Source of the DNA: an uncultured Colwellia sp.
Lineage (GTDB): Bacteria; Pseudomonadota; Gammaproteobacteria; Enterobacterales; Alteromonadaceae
DNA length: 29,439 nt
Assembly: GCA_913020705.1 (NCBI GenBank)
Contig: CAJWBY010000038.1
Coordinates: 1 to 29,439 of the forward strand
Direction of reading: 5' to 3'
Under the pieces are notes generated by a model. That model saw only the letters and a program-made list of their open reading frames with translations, searched no databases and was not told the origin of the DNA. This document shows positions 8,695-17,453 of this stretch, piece after piece. Each line of letters starts with the position of its first letter. Positions within the stretch are counted from its first letter, which is position 1. The translations under genes were made by a program, and so were the position numbers.

Positions 8695-10221
8695 CTAATC
8701 TAAAATGTAATGTTTTAATTCTGGCTCGGCATAACTCATAAAGTCTAATAACCGTTCATCGGCCACTGATAAATCTTCTTGTGGTGCAACGTTGGTCACG
8801 ACTCTAATCAAAGAACCGTCAGTTCTATTTTTAAATAGTGAATCAACAAATAAAAACCACTTATTGATATATTCATTAGCCACAATACGTCCATGCCCTT
8901 GGAACCAGTAATAAACTAACTGACGCTGCTCACCTTTTTTAATAATCACTCGATTAACTGGATGTCCTCGCGCGGTAATTCGTTGCAAATCATTAATTTC
9001 CCAACCACCGCCAGGAATACACACGCGAGGTGAGTGTGGCGAAACACCCTTTCTTTGTGACTGATAATAAGCAAGGTAGAAGTTAACCGATGGTTGTTTA
9101 TCATTTTGGTAATTAGCCAACAAATAATCTGTCATGCCTAGCTTTTCAACAACTTGAGGATCCAACTTGTCATGCCTACCCTGCCAGTCGTCCAAAGTCA
9201 TAGGAAAGTTAACAAAAGACACATGGCCAGGATAAAGCTCTGTACGTTTATCTAAAAACTGGGCTAATACTAGGCTCAAAAGCAATATAACTATGCTTAC
9301 TAATAAAGGTTTTGTTGTAGCTGCCTGAGCAGAATAAGATGATTTCTGCGTTGATGGAGGCTCTGCTACAACACCGAAGACTGCAGCTAAAGAACCTTCT
9401 TTATTGGTGAGTTTTTCCAATCCCCAAATTATGGCAAATAAAATAACGGCACAGGCCATAAAGATAATCCAGCCCTCAAAGTCATGTAAAAAGCCTTCTG
9501 CCATAGATATGCCCCAGTTATCGACCATCACCCCAATGACACCGATACGGAAGCTGTTCATTAAAATTGTGACTGGAATGGTGGCTAAAAATACAATGGC
9601 TCGTTTCCAAAAGGCAGCTTGATAAAAGTAGGCGGCAATAAAACCTAGGCTCATTAGTGGAAATAGATAACGTAAACCACTGCACGCTTCCACCACTTGT
9701 AATTGATATATTCCTAAATCAATAACATTGCCTTCCAGAAATACAGGAATCTGGAATAGGCGAATAAAATTCACCCCCAGCCAAGAAGAAATCAATTGTA
9801 GTTTTGCAGTTAATACCACCTCAATTACATAAGGCAAAGGAATGGCAAATAATAATAATAAAATTGGCGCAGCTGTATATTTAGTGGCTCGCCCAAAGGC
9901 AACCAATGACAATCCCAACAATAAGAAAACAAATGAATATTGAATTAAGATATAAAGAGCGCTTATTTCACCAACGATGAAAATTATGACCGAAGCTAAA
10001 ATAATCAACACTCCCGACCATATAGGGGGACCTATAGATGCTTTAATGAGTCCTTGTTTTTCCCATAAGATATACAAGGTCACCAATGGTATTAAAAAAC
10101 CATGGCTATATTCTTCTTGATTACCCCAACGAAATACAGCTTCTGCCAAACCATTCCAATAGGTCAAAACAGCTAAAATAATAGCAACAATAAATAATCC
10201 GGCATGCCTCAGACTTAGCAA
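8695..10221 (-). CDS. xrtD: Exosortase fused to EpsI domain (XrtD-like)
   Basis: A 508-residue inner-membrane protease/transpeptidase. The first 270 residues are a multi-spanning exosortase domain with the full catalytic set: Cys180 in VVEACSGLRY, Arg225 in MNSFRIG and His246 in FLHDFEGW. After a linker and one more membrane segment (about 304-322), the C-terminal part is an EpsI domain (WQGRHDKL, then PRVCIPGGGWEI). As I recall, this fusion is typical of XrtD, whose partner signal is VPLPA-CTERM; the tail encoded at 5652-6233 is exactly of that kind. The start is TTG at 10221-10219, supported by TAGGAG seven nt upstream and by the absence of any ATG in the next 50 codons. The spacer between ribosome site and start is all T. 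Confidence 0.9.
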   Translation of the reverse strand: MLSLRHAGLFIVAIILAVLTYWNGLAEAVFRWGNQEEYSHGFLIPLVTLYILWEKQGLIKASIGPPIWSGVLIILASVIIFIVGEISALYILIQYSFVFLLLGLSLVAFGRATKYTAAPILLLLFAIPLPYVIEVVLTAKLQLISSWLGVNFIRLFQIPVFLEGNVIDLGIYQLQVVEACSGLRYLFPLMSLGFIAAYFYQAAFWKRAIVFLATIPVTILMNSFRIGVIGVMVDNWGISMAEGFLHDFEGWIIFMACAVILFAIIWGLEKLTNKEGSLAAVFGVVAEPPSTQKSSYSAQAATTKPLLVSIVILLLSLVLAQFLDKRTELYPGHVSFVNFPMTLDDWQGRHDKLDPQVVEKLGMTDYLLANYQNDKQPSVNFYLAYYQSQRKGVSPHSPRVCIPGGGWEINDLQRITARGHPVNRVIIKKGEQRQLVYYWFQGHGRIVANEYINKWFLFVDSLFKNRTDGSLIRVVTNVAPQEDLSVADERLLDFMSYAEPELKHYILD

Positions 10222-10258
10222 AAAAAACTCCTAGCTTAATAACTAAACTTTAAATTCA

Positions 10259-11383
10259 TCAAGGGATAATAATAAAACGCGTTAGAACGATATTAAAACT
10301 GAGGATTCTTATAATCCTTTTTGGTACTGCTTGTAAAGATAACTGACGATTTTGTTCATTTAAATAACGTTGAAACAACAATAATGTGGCAATAAATGCA
10401 GCATCTATATATTCAAGCTTGGCACAATCAATTTCAACATCACCTTGAAATTGTTCTATTACAGAAGAAAAAGACTGTTTTAACTCAGTGAGGTTTTTAT
10501 GATGAATACTTCCACCCAAATGAATAATGTTGTTGTCTGTATTTTCTAGCTTAATTTCACATGAATTTTGAAAAAAAGATGATCGCTTTAAAGTACGATC
10601 ATAAACCGCAAGTGGAAATACCTTAACCAATAGAAGCTTAATAAATGCCAAGCCATCAAACAGGTAACGTCGCCACAACGTTGGCTCTTGTTTAACCCGC
10701 CATAACCACTCCAAGCCACTACGTTGCCAAAACACAGGGGCACGTTCTATATTACCCGCCACAAAATTGATCACCGCCCCTAAATGACTGATAATTGGGA
10801 CCGTTAATTTGTCACGGTTATTCTGGATCCAAGCTTGGCCTTTCTTAGCGCCCAATGCTACAACCACAAAATCCGGAGCAGCAGTATTAATATGATCGAT
10901 AACATCTGAAGTGCTCATCTCATCGACAGCAACAAAACCTGGATCATAAAAACCACAACTCACCATCGCAGAGCTTGTTTCATTTAATTTATTATGAGCC
11001 TGCTCTGCAATGCCCTGTTCCCCACCGAAGAAAAAGACTTTTATCTTATTAGGTTTTCCCTGTTGTTTTGATAAATCATCAAATAACGTTGAACCAGCAA
11101 CTCGTTCAGGCAGCGGTAAACCTAACAGCTTAGCAACCCATATCAACGGCATACCATCTGCCACGCTTAAATCACTATCTACTACCGATTGAAAAAAATT
11201 AGAATCCGATTGGGTTGCAATAACAAAGTTAAGATTAGGTGTAGACAAAAAACATGGCTGGCCAGTCTCAGCCAGTAAATTAACTTCATTCACCGTATCA
11301 CGAAGACTGGTAATATCAAACGGCAATCCAAGTACACAACATACGTCTCTGGATAACAACAGAGGTTTTGATTGAGTTCCCAT
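10259..11383 (-). CDS. WecG/TagA/CpsF glycosyltransferase with C-terminal STAS domain
   Basis: The first 250 residues are a GT26 (WecG/TagA/CpsF) glycosyltransferase, a family that adds N-acetylmannosaminuronic acid, N-acetylmannosamine or glucose to membrane-linked intermediates. Seen motifs are STPNLNFV, VADGMPLIWVAKLLG, ERVAGSTLF and the C-terminal QRSGLEWLWRVKQEPTLWRRY. An amphipathic or membrane segment (about 238-250) follows. Residues about 275 to the end look like a STAS domain (beta strand NIIHLGG, then VEIDCAKLEYIDAAFIATLLLF), as in anti-sigma antagonists. The usual family length is about 250, so this is a clear fusion. I place the start at the ATG (11383) rather than the TTG codon just before it. 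The acceptor and donor are unknown. Confidence 0.85.
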   Translation of the reverse strand: MGTQSKPLLLSRDVCCVLGLPFDITSLRDTVNEVNLLAETGQPCFLSTPNLNFVIATQSDSNFFQSVVDSDLSVADGMPLIWVAKLLGLPLPERVAGSTLFDDLSKQQGKPNKIKVFFFGGEQGIAEQAHNKLNETSSAMVSCGFYDPGFVAVDEMSTSDVIDHINTAAPDFVVVALGAKKGQAWIQNNRDKLTVPIISHLGAVINFVAGNIERAPVFWQRSGLEWLWRVKQEPTLWRRYLFDGLAFIKLLLVKVFPLAVYDRTLKRSSFFQNSCEIKLENTDNNIIHLGGSIHHKNLTELKQSFSSVIEQFQGDVEIDCAKLEYIDAAFIATLLLFQRYLNEQNRQLSLQAVPKRIIRILSFNIVLTRFIIIP

Positions 11384-11406
11384 CAACTAAACAACGCTTC
11401 TCGTCA

Positions 11407-12609
11407 TTACTCTTTCGTATCTCGTGATGTCCTGAGCCACCGTTTTTGTCGCTTATAGAAAAACGATAGGTAGATTGAAATTTTTGTGAAAACAACTACT
11501 GGAATCATACATAATTCGTTTGCCGTCAATACATCACGCGCATAAAACCACCACGAACTCAATATTGAAATAATAAATACAATTATGGCCATAATCATGA
11601 ACATAAATAATGGATAGAACTGTTCGTTGATTAATGATAAGCCTAATACGATAAATAATGAACTCACTGAAATAGTGGTTAACATCACCAGAGGAAGCAC
11701 GGATAAATCTATTGCAAGCATCATTAGTTTCATACTACGTTTCCAAATGGCGCTACATAATAATGATGGAACTCTTTCAAAAATTATAGACATGTGCCCA
11801 TGTACCCATCTTGTTTTTTGTTTATTTTCAGCTTCGATATCATTCGGAAAGTAGCTATACACATTAGCATCAGAGCTAAATAAGGCAAAAATAGATTTCT
11901 TTGCTAGGTTAATTCCCAGCAGCATATCCTCTGCAATATGCCCGTTATCAAACTCCATTTCTAAAACTACTGCTTTTGGAAATGCCATGCCAGTCCCTGT
12001 TAGCATAACCGGTAGCTTAAGAAATGTGAGACCCAAAGGACGTATTTTATTTTTTATTAGCCAAGCAAACTGAGCTACCTTATGACTAATCTTAATTTTC
12101 TTACCTTCAGGTGGGAGCGAAATATTAGTTGCTTGGATTGGACTTTGTTTTAAATAAGCTGCCTGTGACAGTATTGATAATGAGCCATGTTCAAAAAAAC
12201 AATCGGCATCTAATATGACGATGACATCATAATCATATTTACTACGTATATATTCAATCCCAAAATTTAACGCATAGCCCTTGCCAATTAAATTCGGAGC
12301 TACTCTCTCAATAACATCAGCCCCAGCCCTTCGTGAAATTTCAGCCGTTTTGTCACAACAATTATCCGCAACAACAACAATATGATCATTTCCCGTTATC
12401 TCAACTTGTAATTTCTTTAGTGTCTCAGTGACACCCTTCTCTTCATTATGAGCGGGGATAAGAATGATAGTCGACATATCAACTTTAGAATGAATCATTT
12501 TTGTCTTTTTGGCTTCATTCCTCATAAATAATGAAGCAAGGCATTCTATCGACACCATAAACAGTGGAATGGTTATTATTACAAAAAAAAGATATATGCT
12601 AACTATCAT
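11407..12609 (-). CDS. Membrane-bound family 2 glycosyltransferase
   Basis: A 400-residue processive-looking GT2 enzyme. An N-terminal membrane helix is followed by a GT-A domain with IPAHNEEKG, the metal-binding ILDADCFF, a conserved acidic HIAEDMLLG, and KQKTRWVHGH (the (Q/R)xxRW type motif). Three or so membrane helices close the protein. The architecture resembles cellulose/hyaluronan synthase-like and EPS glycosyltransferases. A GTG start at 12636 is possible, but the ATG at 12609 has a GCGAG ribosome site six nt upstream and opens directly into the first helix, so I prefer it. Sugar specificity cannot be read from the sequence. Confidence 0.82.
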   Translation of the reverse strand: MIVSIYLFFVIITIPLFMVSIECLASLFMRNEAKKTKMIHSKVDMSTIILIPAHNEEKGVTETLKKLQVEITGNDHIVVVADNCCDKTAEISRRAGADVIERVAPNLIGKGYALNFGIEYIRSKYDYDVIVILDADCFFEHGSLSILSQAAYLKQSPIQATNISLPPEGKKIKISHKVAQFAWLIKNKIRPLGLTFLKLPVMLTGTGMAFPKAVVLEMEFDNGHIAEDMLLGINLAKKSIFALFSSDANVYSYFPNDIEAENKQKTRWVHGHMSIIFERVPSLLCSAIWKRSMKLMMLAIDLSVLPLVMLTTISVSSLFIVLGLSLINEQFYPLFMFMIMAIIVFIISILSSWWFYARDVLTANELCMIPVVVFTKISIYLSFFYKRQKRWLRTSRDTKE

Positions 12610-12656
12610 TTGATACTCGCAAACTTTTAAAATCACCCTTCTTCAACATCAAATAA

Positions 12657-13595
12657 TTATTCATAACCTTTCAGCCATTCTGCTTTAGCAAGCCACACTT
12701 TATTCCACATCTCAAATTTAGGTTTGTATCTAGGGGAAAAAATACTGACACATCTAAACAACAAAGTACGAACCAAAGGCCAGCCGGCAATTAAGAGCAA
12801 GCCTATTGGCAGCTTATATGTTCCCCAGTGGGATCTCAGTAATTGAACTTTCCCTTTTAATAATTTTATAAGCTTGTCAGCCTCTTCTGTTTCAGATTTC
12901 CCTCCGTAATGTATGATGGCGGCATCATTAGTAACCATTGGTTGATAGCCTATACGACTAGCTCGCAAGCACAGGTCCGCCTCCTCCCCATACATGAAAA
13001 ACTGAGGGTCAAACCCTCCAAGCTCGTTCCACAAGTCTGTTTTTAAAAGAAAAAAACAGCCTGTGACAATATCAACTTCCTTGATAGAATTTCGGTCCCA
13101 ATCACCATAAGCCTCAGAATTAAAAAGACTGCTACGAGGAAATATTCCCGTTAAGCCTGTAGTTCTGCAAAATAAATTCCATAACGTCATTTTTCTCCAA
13201 CAAGAGGTCGGATTTAAAGTATTTGCATCATATAGTGTTTTCCCCCCCCAAATTCCTGCCTGAGGAAATTGCTCCGCAAACTGCATTAATTTATCAATGG
13301 CATTATCCAAAACCACTGTATCTGGGTTTAATAACAACATGTACTCAGATTTTACTTGTTTGGCACAGATATTATTCCCTGGGGCAAAACCAACATTATC
13401 ATTAGAGCGAATTAACTTAATCTCAGGGAATTTTTCAAAAATCGCATCAGCTGAACCGTCAACTGAATTATTGTCTAAAATAATAATATTAAAGTGAATT
13501 TTTGATTCTTGAGCATATATCGATTCAATACACTCAATCGTCAGTTCTTTCGTGTTGTAGCTAATAATAATAATTGTTAGTGTCATTGGTAGCAT
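12657..13595 (-). CDS. Family 2 glycosyltransferase, rhamnosyltransferase-like
   Basis: A 312-residue GT2 enzyme of the WbbL/rhamnosyltransferase type: TIIIISYNTKE, LDNNSVDGSAD, NVGFAPGNN, the donor-binding LLLNPDTVV (88-96), VTGCFFLLKTDLW and GGFDPQFFMYGEEADLCLR. A hydrophobic segment near the C-terminus may attach it to the membrane. With rmlBACD nearby it is a good candidate to transfer rhamnose to the lipid-linked repeat unit, though this is inference. An 8-nt G tract lies in codons 116-118 (Trp-Gly-Gly). An internal ATG at codon 4 is an alternative start. Confidence 0.85.
   Translation of the reverse strand: MLPMTLTIIIISYNTKELTIECIESIYAQESKIHFNIIILDNNSVDGSADAIFEKFPEIKLIRSNDNVGFAPGNNICAKQVKSEYMLLLNPDTVVLDNAIDKLMQFAEQFPQAGIWGGKTLYDANTLNPTSCWRKMTLWNLFCRTTGLTGIFPRSSLFNSEAYGDWDRNSIKEVDIVTGCFFLLKTDLWNELGGFDPQFFMYGEEADLCLRASRIGYQPMVTNDAAIIHYGGKSETEEADKLIKLLKGKVQLLRSHWGTYKLPIGLLLIAGWPLVRTLLFRCVSIFSPRYKPKFEMWNKVWLAKAEWLKGYE
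13242..13249. repeat. 8-nt C/G homopolymer tract in GT2 gene
   Basis: There are eight consecutive C on the plus strand (GGGGGGGG in the coding strand, codons TGG GGG GGG). The reading frame is intact at this length; gain or loss of one base would truncate the glycosyltransferase. Confidence 0.9.
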
Positions 13596-13603
13596 AAAAT
13601 TTA

Positions 13604-14764
13604 TTAGTTAGACTTTCGGTCATAAGAAAACATATTAATATTGAGTCCAATAAGAAAAAACAAAAAAACATACGTTGCATTCCAATAATGTACTGTAAAC
13701 CCAGCCAGTATCAGTACAATGATAGATAACGTTAAATAGTTATCTAACTTCACGTTTTCCTTTGACTTATGTCTCTTCAATGCCCAGTAAATAACAGCTG
13801 ACAAAAGAAAAAGAGCAGGAATACCATGGCGCATTGCCAGCAATAACCAAATGCTATCAACGCTCTTTGGCATGTCTCCAAGCCTCACCCACTCATGATA
13901 GCCAATTCCAAATAAAAGATTATTGTATACACTCTCTAGTCCGTACTGCCAGATTAGGATTCTAAAATAGCCAGTTTGAGGATCTAAGGTTAAATAAGAA
14001 AGTAATATCTCAATCGGTTTGCGATTCGCTACTAAATCAACGACTGCATACACAACAACAAATGAAGCAATATATTTTTTATAACTTATTAACAGAAGCT
14101 TTTGATAAAAATATACTACAAACTGCATCGCCAACATTAAAAAAGCAATTGATGATAATGAAGATAACGCTGCAGTTATAAGCGCTCCAAGTCTTATATA
14201 GCTTTTTTTGCCTCCATAAATAGTCATCCACATAGGCAAACTAACTGCCGCCATAACAGCTAGCAAAATTGGATGATCGAATGCGACTGTTGCTCGGAAA
14301 AGCCCTATCCTTTGCTCACCAACTTCAGAATAAACACCAAATAACTGCTTATAAATATTACTGCCTGTATAACTCTCATAAACTGCAAAAATGGCGATCA
14401 CACAGATGCAGGAAATATAAAACTTTAAGGTCGGTAGTAAGTTTTCTATTTTTGTAATATATGTCCTAGCGATGAAATATGGCAATAGCGTTTCTAATGC
14501 CATAATACCTCCCGACTTTAATCCTCCCTCAAGTCCATGATTAATAATCATTGAAAGTATGAGCCAGAATGAAAATAATAATATAAAAATATCCGCTCGA
14601 TGTTTCTGTTTAAGTGAAATATATCGAACAACTACTGGTAGCACTAATAATAGCAAGACCACTCTATAGGCAGAGAGCCTAAGTCCAGCCAAATCAAAAG
14701 ATAACTCTGTTGGAATAAGTAGTGAGAGTATAAGTATCTTTACTAAAACCGGAGCGTTTTTCAT
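13604..14764 (-). CDS. Wzy-like O-antigen/EPS polymerase (multi-pass membrane protein)
   Basis: A 386-residue integral membrane protein with about ten hydrophobic helices and few soluble parts. The largest non-membrane part lies at about residues 255-320 and contains GIGYHEWVRLGDMPKSVDSIWLLLAMRHG, which fits the periplasmic loop of O-antigen ligase/polymerase (Wzy/WaaL) proteins. It would join lipid-linked repeat units on the periplasmic side. Sequence similarity among Wzy proteins is low, so the call leans on topology and on the neighbouring Wzx, Wzz and glycosyltransferase genes. Confidence 0.78.
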   Translation of the reverse strand: MKNAPVLVKILILSLLIPTELSFDLAGLRLSAYRVVLLLLVLPVVVRYISLKQKHRADIFILLFSFWLILSMIINHGLEGGLKSGGIMALETLLPYFIARTYITKIENLLPTLKFYISCICVIAIFAVYESYTGSNIYKQLFGVYSEVGEQRIGLFRATVAFDHPILLAVMAAVSLPMWMTIYGGKKSYIRLGALITAALSSLSSIAFLMLAMQFVVYFYQKLLLISYKKYIASFVVVYAVVDLVANRKPIEILLSYLTLDPQTGYFRILIWQYGLESVYNNLLFGIGYHEWVRLGDMPKSVDSIWLLLAMRHGIPALFLLSAVIYWALKRHKSKENVKLDNYLTLSIIVLILAGFTVHYWNATYVFLFFLIGLNINMFSYDRKSN

Positions 14765-14813
14765 GACTTTGGCATTATTTAACTAAAGGTATGTTTTGTT
14801 TATTCATTAAACT

Positions 14814-17414
14814 TTAAATGTCTTTTATATTCTGCTGATGTAATGTTAGCCAATATCCATTCTTCATTTCAGAAAAATTTATCTTATACACTCCATCGTT
14901 ATACTCAATATCAGTATTAATTTCTCTACCTAACTTATCAAGCTTCATTAAGGTCAAGCCTTCTGGAGCATGAATTTCAATATATCCACTTATTGGCTCT
15001 GACAAATATGGTAATTTTTTAACACTATCGCTGGGTAAAGACGTGCTTAATGCTGTTATATATATTTTTTTAGACTTTCGAATAGCTTGACTATCTAAAC
15101 TCTGAACAGATAGAACGGCTGATTTATTATCAATATGAATACTTATATCTTCTAGCTGTATGTGCTGATTTCCAATTCTTCCAGATGCAGCTTGTGTTTT
15201 TTTAGTATTTATTAAATGAATACCTTTTTTCCAATCCCGTTTTAATTCTTTAGTGTCTGATTCAATATAGCTGGCATCTTCTGAAAGAAAATTATAATTA
15301 GGATCCTTGACTGTAATGTATTTATCAACCAGTGATTTATTATGATTTAGCCATGGTAAAGCTGAAATTCTGGGAAGTTGAACAACGATTTTACTCTGTT
15401 CAGTCAAGGTTCTAATCGCACGAAGATTTTTAGCTGTATATTTTTTTCTTAAAAATTCTTTTTCCGTAAGGTTTAATACATAATCTTTTTTTGCTTCTGC
15501 AACATGTCCTTCTCTAAAAACTAAGGCTGCAGCAGGCATTACCCCTAGTATAGAGGGGTCATTATAACTTGACCAACTACTCGCAATACTTGGACTATTG
15601 AGAGGTTCTTGTCCATATCCATAAAGCATAACGATGTCCCAGCCCTGCAACCTTGAAATACTCGATACAAATAATGGGGCTATAAACCTTTCATCTATAG
15701 GAAACTTATCTATATTCCACTCCGAAATTGAAAGCGGTTTATTTATAAGATGAGACATTGAAATGGCATCTAAAAATGTCGGTCTCATGCTGGGATCACG
15801 AAAAAACTCGTTTTTACCTCCATAGGTATGAACATCAACCATGTCACCGTCACTGAGTGCAGGTAAGCTACTTAAACCCATAATCCCCCCCCATGAATTC
15901 GTAGTTGAAATCAATTGTTTTGCACCCAACCGTTTTAAATGTGCAGTCATTTCCTCATTAAATAAGTGTTCTAAATCATTTCGAAATATCTTGGCTTCAG
16001 GTTTGGACCATTTTAAAACATTCGATAATTCAAAATTAGATTTCTTAGAAAAATCATCAGCAGCTTTTCGAAGTAAATCATTATGGATAGGATGCTTATT
16101 AGTGGTATAAAATTTATGCCCGAAATGCTCGGTGATATCATTCTCGTTAGTTATTTGCAGAGCTATTATTGCCGGGTCATCCACATATTGATAATTGGTA
16201 TATATATTTTGGTGACCAAGGTATTGCTCATTAAATAACTGCATTTTTCGTTGAATACTCTTATTCAAATAGTTAAACCCCTCTGATTTCACATTATCAT
16301 CGGAAGTATGCATGTCATCAAAATGATCGATATTGTCACTTACTTTAAATGTTCGACCCACATGTAAATCCAACCAGACATATACCCCTTCATCTTTCAA
16401 ACACTTTATCCACCAGTCTAATTTTTTTAATGACGTTAGGGATAACTCTGACGAATCAGCTTTAAAAATGTTTGGCTGAACCCACTGAGAATCATGATGA
16501 TGAAATCTTACGAGATTAAAACCTAACTGTGAAATTCTTTTGGCGTGTAACTTAATATTCACATCTGACGTGTCAAAAATAGCTCGACCCTGTATATTTG
16601 TTCCCCAAAAGGAAGCTGGTGTTCCATCACTGAAAACCAACTTATCACCTTCAGACAATACTCGCCCATGAATACCAGCAGGAATATGATTTTCATTCAG
16701 ATAAGATAAGTCAGTAGGTGATCGTTTTAACGGCAGTATATTTTCGTTCCACCCAGCCCTTCCATCCTGAATGTATTGGCTAAATGTTTGTAAATTTAAT
16801 TCGGTCGAAGTACTAACCGTCATTTTAGTTTCGCTTAATTCCGAATTATTTACTGTTTTGAACATTGCTCGAATACGCTGCTTGTTTCCTTGCTCAAAAT
16901 ATACTTCGGCTAAGGACGGTTCAAATTTCATTGTAAGAGTCGAACCGTCCTTGTTCTGAACTTTCCAGCCTTCATTATTTGGGAGTAAAACTGGACTTTT
17001 AAAGGCTCCGCCACCTAAATCTTCAATATTAAACTCAATACCTAAGCCTATAGCTTTCGGATGTAACTGATAAGAATTCCACTTATAATTCCAAACAAAA
17101 GCATCTTCAACTTTGCTTATATTGCTTTCAAATTTTATTCCTAAACCACTCACTCGCCCTTGGAAGGCAGAGCTTTGTTTGTTTTTAGATACGCTTTTTT
17201 TGACATTGATAGGTGTCCACTTCCAATTTTCACCCCATGCAACATAATGAGCCTTAATGACCTGAGATTCACCGCGTTCACTAATAACTGAAAATAAGCC
17301 ATTATTTTCATCTACTAAAATAGTATTATTTGAATAAACATTGCATGAAAATACAAATAAAATGGTACTTAAAACTAGTTTAAATGAGAGCATTTTTATT
17401 ATTTTTGACGTCAA
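14814..17414 (-). CDS. Secreted clan GH-A-like glycoside hydrolase
   Basis: An 866-residue exported protein with an N-terminal signal peptide (hydrophobic run 9-24, cleavage around VYS, 28). Residues about 240-620 look like a (beta/alpha)8 hydrolase of clan GH-A (GH5/GH39-like): LVRFHHHDSQW, VWLDLHVGR, the acid/base motif ITNEND with Glu424, VDVHTYGG, and the nucleophile strand LSISEWN with Glu565. Beta-rich regions flank it. In an EPS operon such an enzyme probably cleaves the polymer in the periplasm, as PslG does for Psl; the substrate is unknown. A TTG start is chosen because AGAAGG lies eight nt upstream; an ATG at 17393 is the alternative. An 8-nt G tract lies at codons 507-509. Confidence 0.78.
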   Translation of the reverse strand: MTSKIIKMLSFKLVLSTILFVFSCNVYSNNTILVDENNGLFSVISERGESQVIKAHYVAWGENWKWTPINVKKSVSKNKQSSAFQGRVSGLGIKFESNISKVEDAFVWNYKWNSYQLHPKAIGLGIEFNIEDLGGGAFKSPVLLPNNEGWKVQNKDGSTLTMKFEPSLAEVYFEQGNKQRIRAMFKTVNNSELSETKMTVSTSTELNLQTFSQYIQDGRAGWNENILPLKRSPTDLSYLNENHIPAGIHGRVLSEGDKLVFSDGTPASFWGTNIQGRAIFDTSDVNIKLHAKRISQLGFNLVRFHHHDSQWVQPNIFKADSSELSLTSLKKLDWWIKCLKDEGVYVWLDLHVGRTFKVSDNIDHFDDMHTSDDNVKSEGFNYLNKSIQRKMQLFNEQYLGHQNIYTNYQYVDDPAIIALQITNENDITEHFGHKFYTTNKHPIHNDLLRKAADDFSKKSNFELSNVLKWSKPEAKIFRNDLEHLFNEEMTAHLKRLGAKQLISTTNSWGGIMGLSSLPALSDGDMVDVHTYGGKNEFFRDPSMRPTFLDAISMSHLINKPLSISEWNIDKFPIDERFIAPLFVSSISRLQGWDIVMLYGYGQEPLNSPSIASSWSSYNDPSILGVMPAAALVFREGHVAEAKKDYVLNLTEKEFLRKKYTAKNLRAIRTLTEQSKIVVQLPRISALPWLNHNKSLVDKYITVKDPNYNFLSEDASYIESDTKELKRDWKKGIHLINTKKTQAASGRIGNQHIQLEDISIHIDNKSAVLSVQSLDSQAIRKSKKIYITALSTSLPSDSVKKLPYLSEPISGYIEIHAPEGLTLMKLDKLGREINTDIEYNDGVYKINFSEMKNGYWLTLHQQNIKDI
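15885..15892. repeat. 8-nt C/G homopolymer tract in hydrolase gene
   Basis: Eight C on the plus strand (GGGGGGGG in the coding strand, again in a Trp-Gly-Gly codon series). The frame is open at this length. A one-base slip would remove the nucleophile Glu565 and the C-terminal half of the enzyme. Confidence 0.9.
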
Positions 17415-17453
17415 ACCCCATACCTTCTAAATTTATGTTTTACACCTGAGATC

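Noticed and set aside
12584..12591. 8-nt A tract in the GT2 gene as a further slippage site
   Set aside because: A/T runs of this length are expected by chance in DNA of this composition, unlike the G/C runs.
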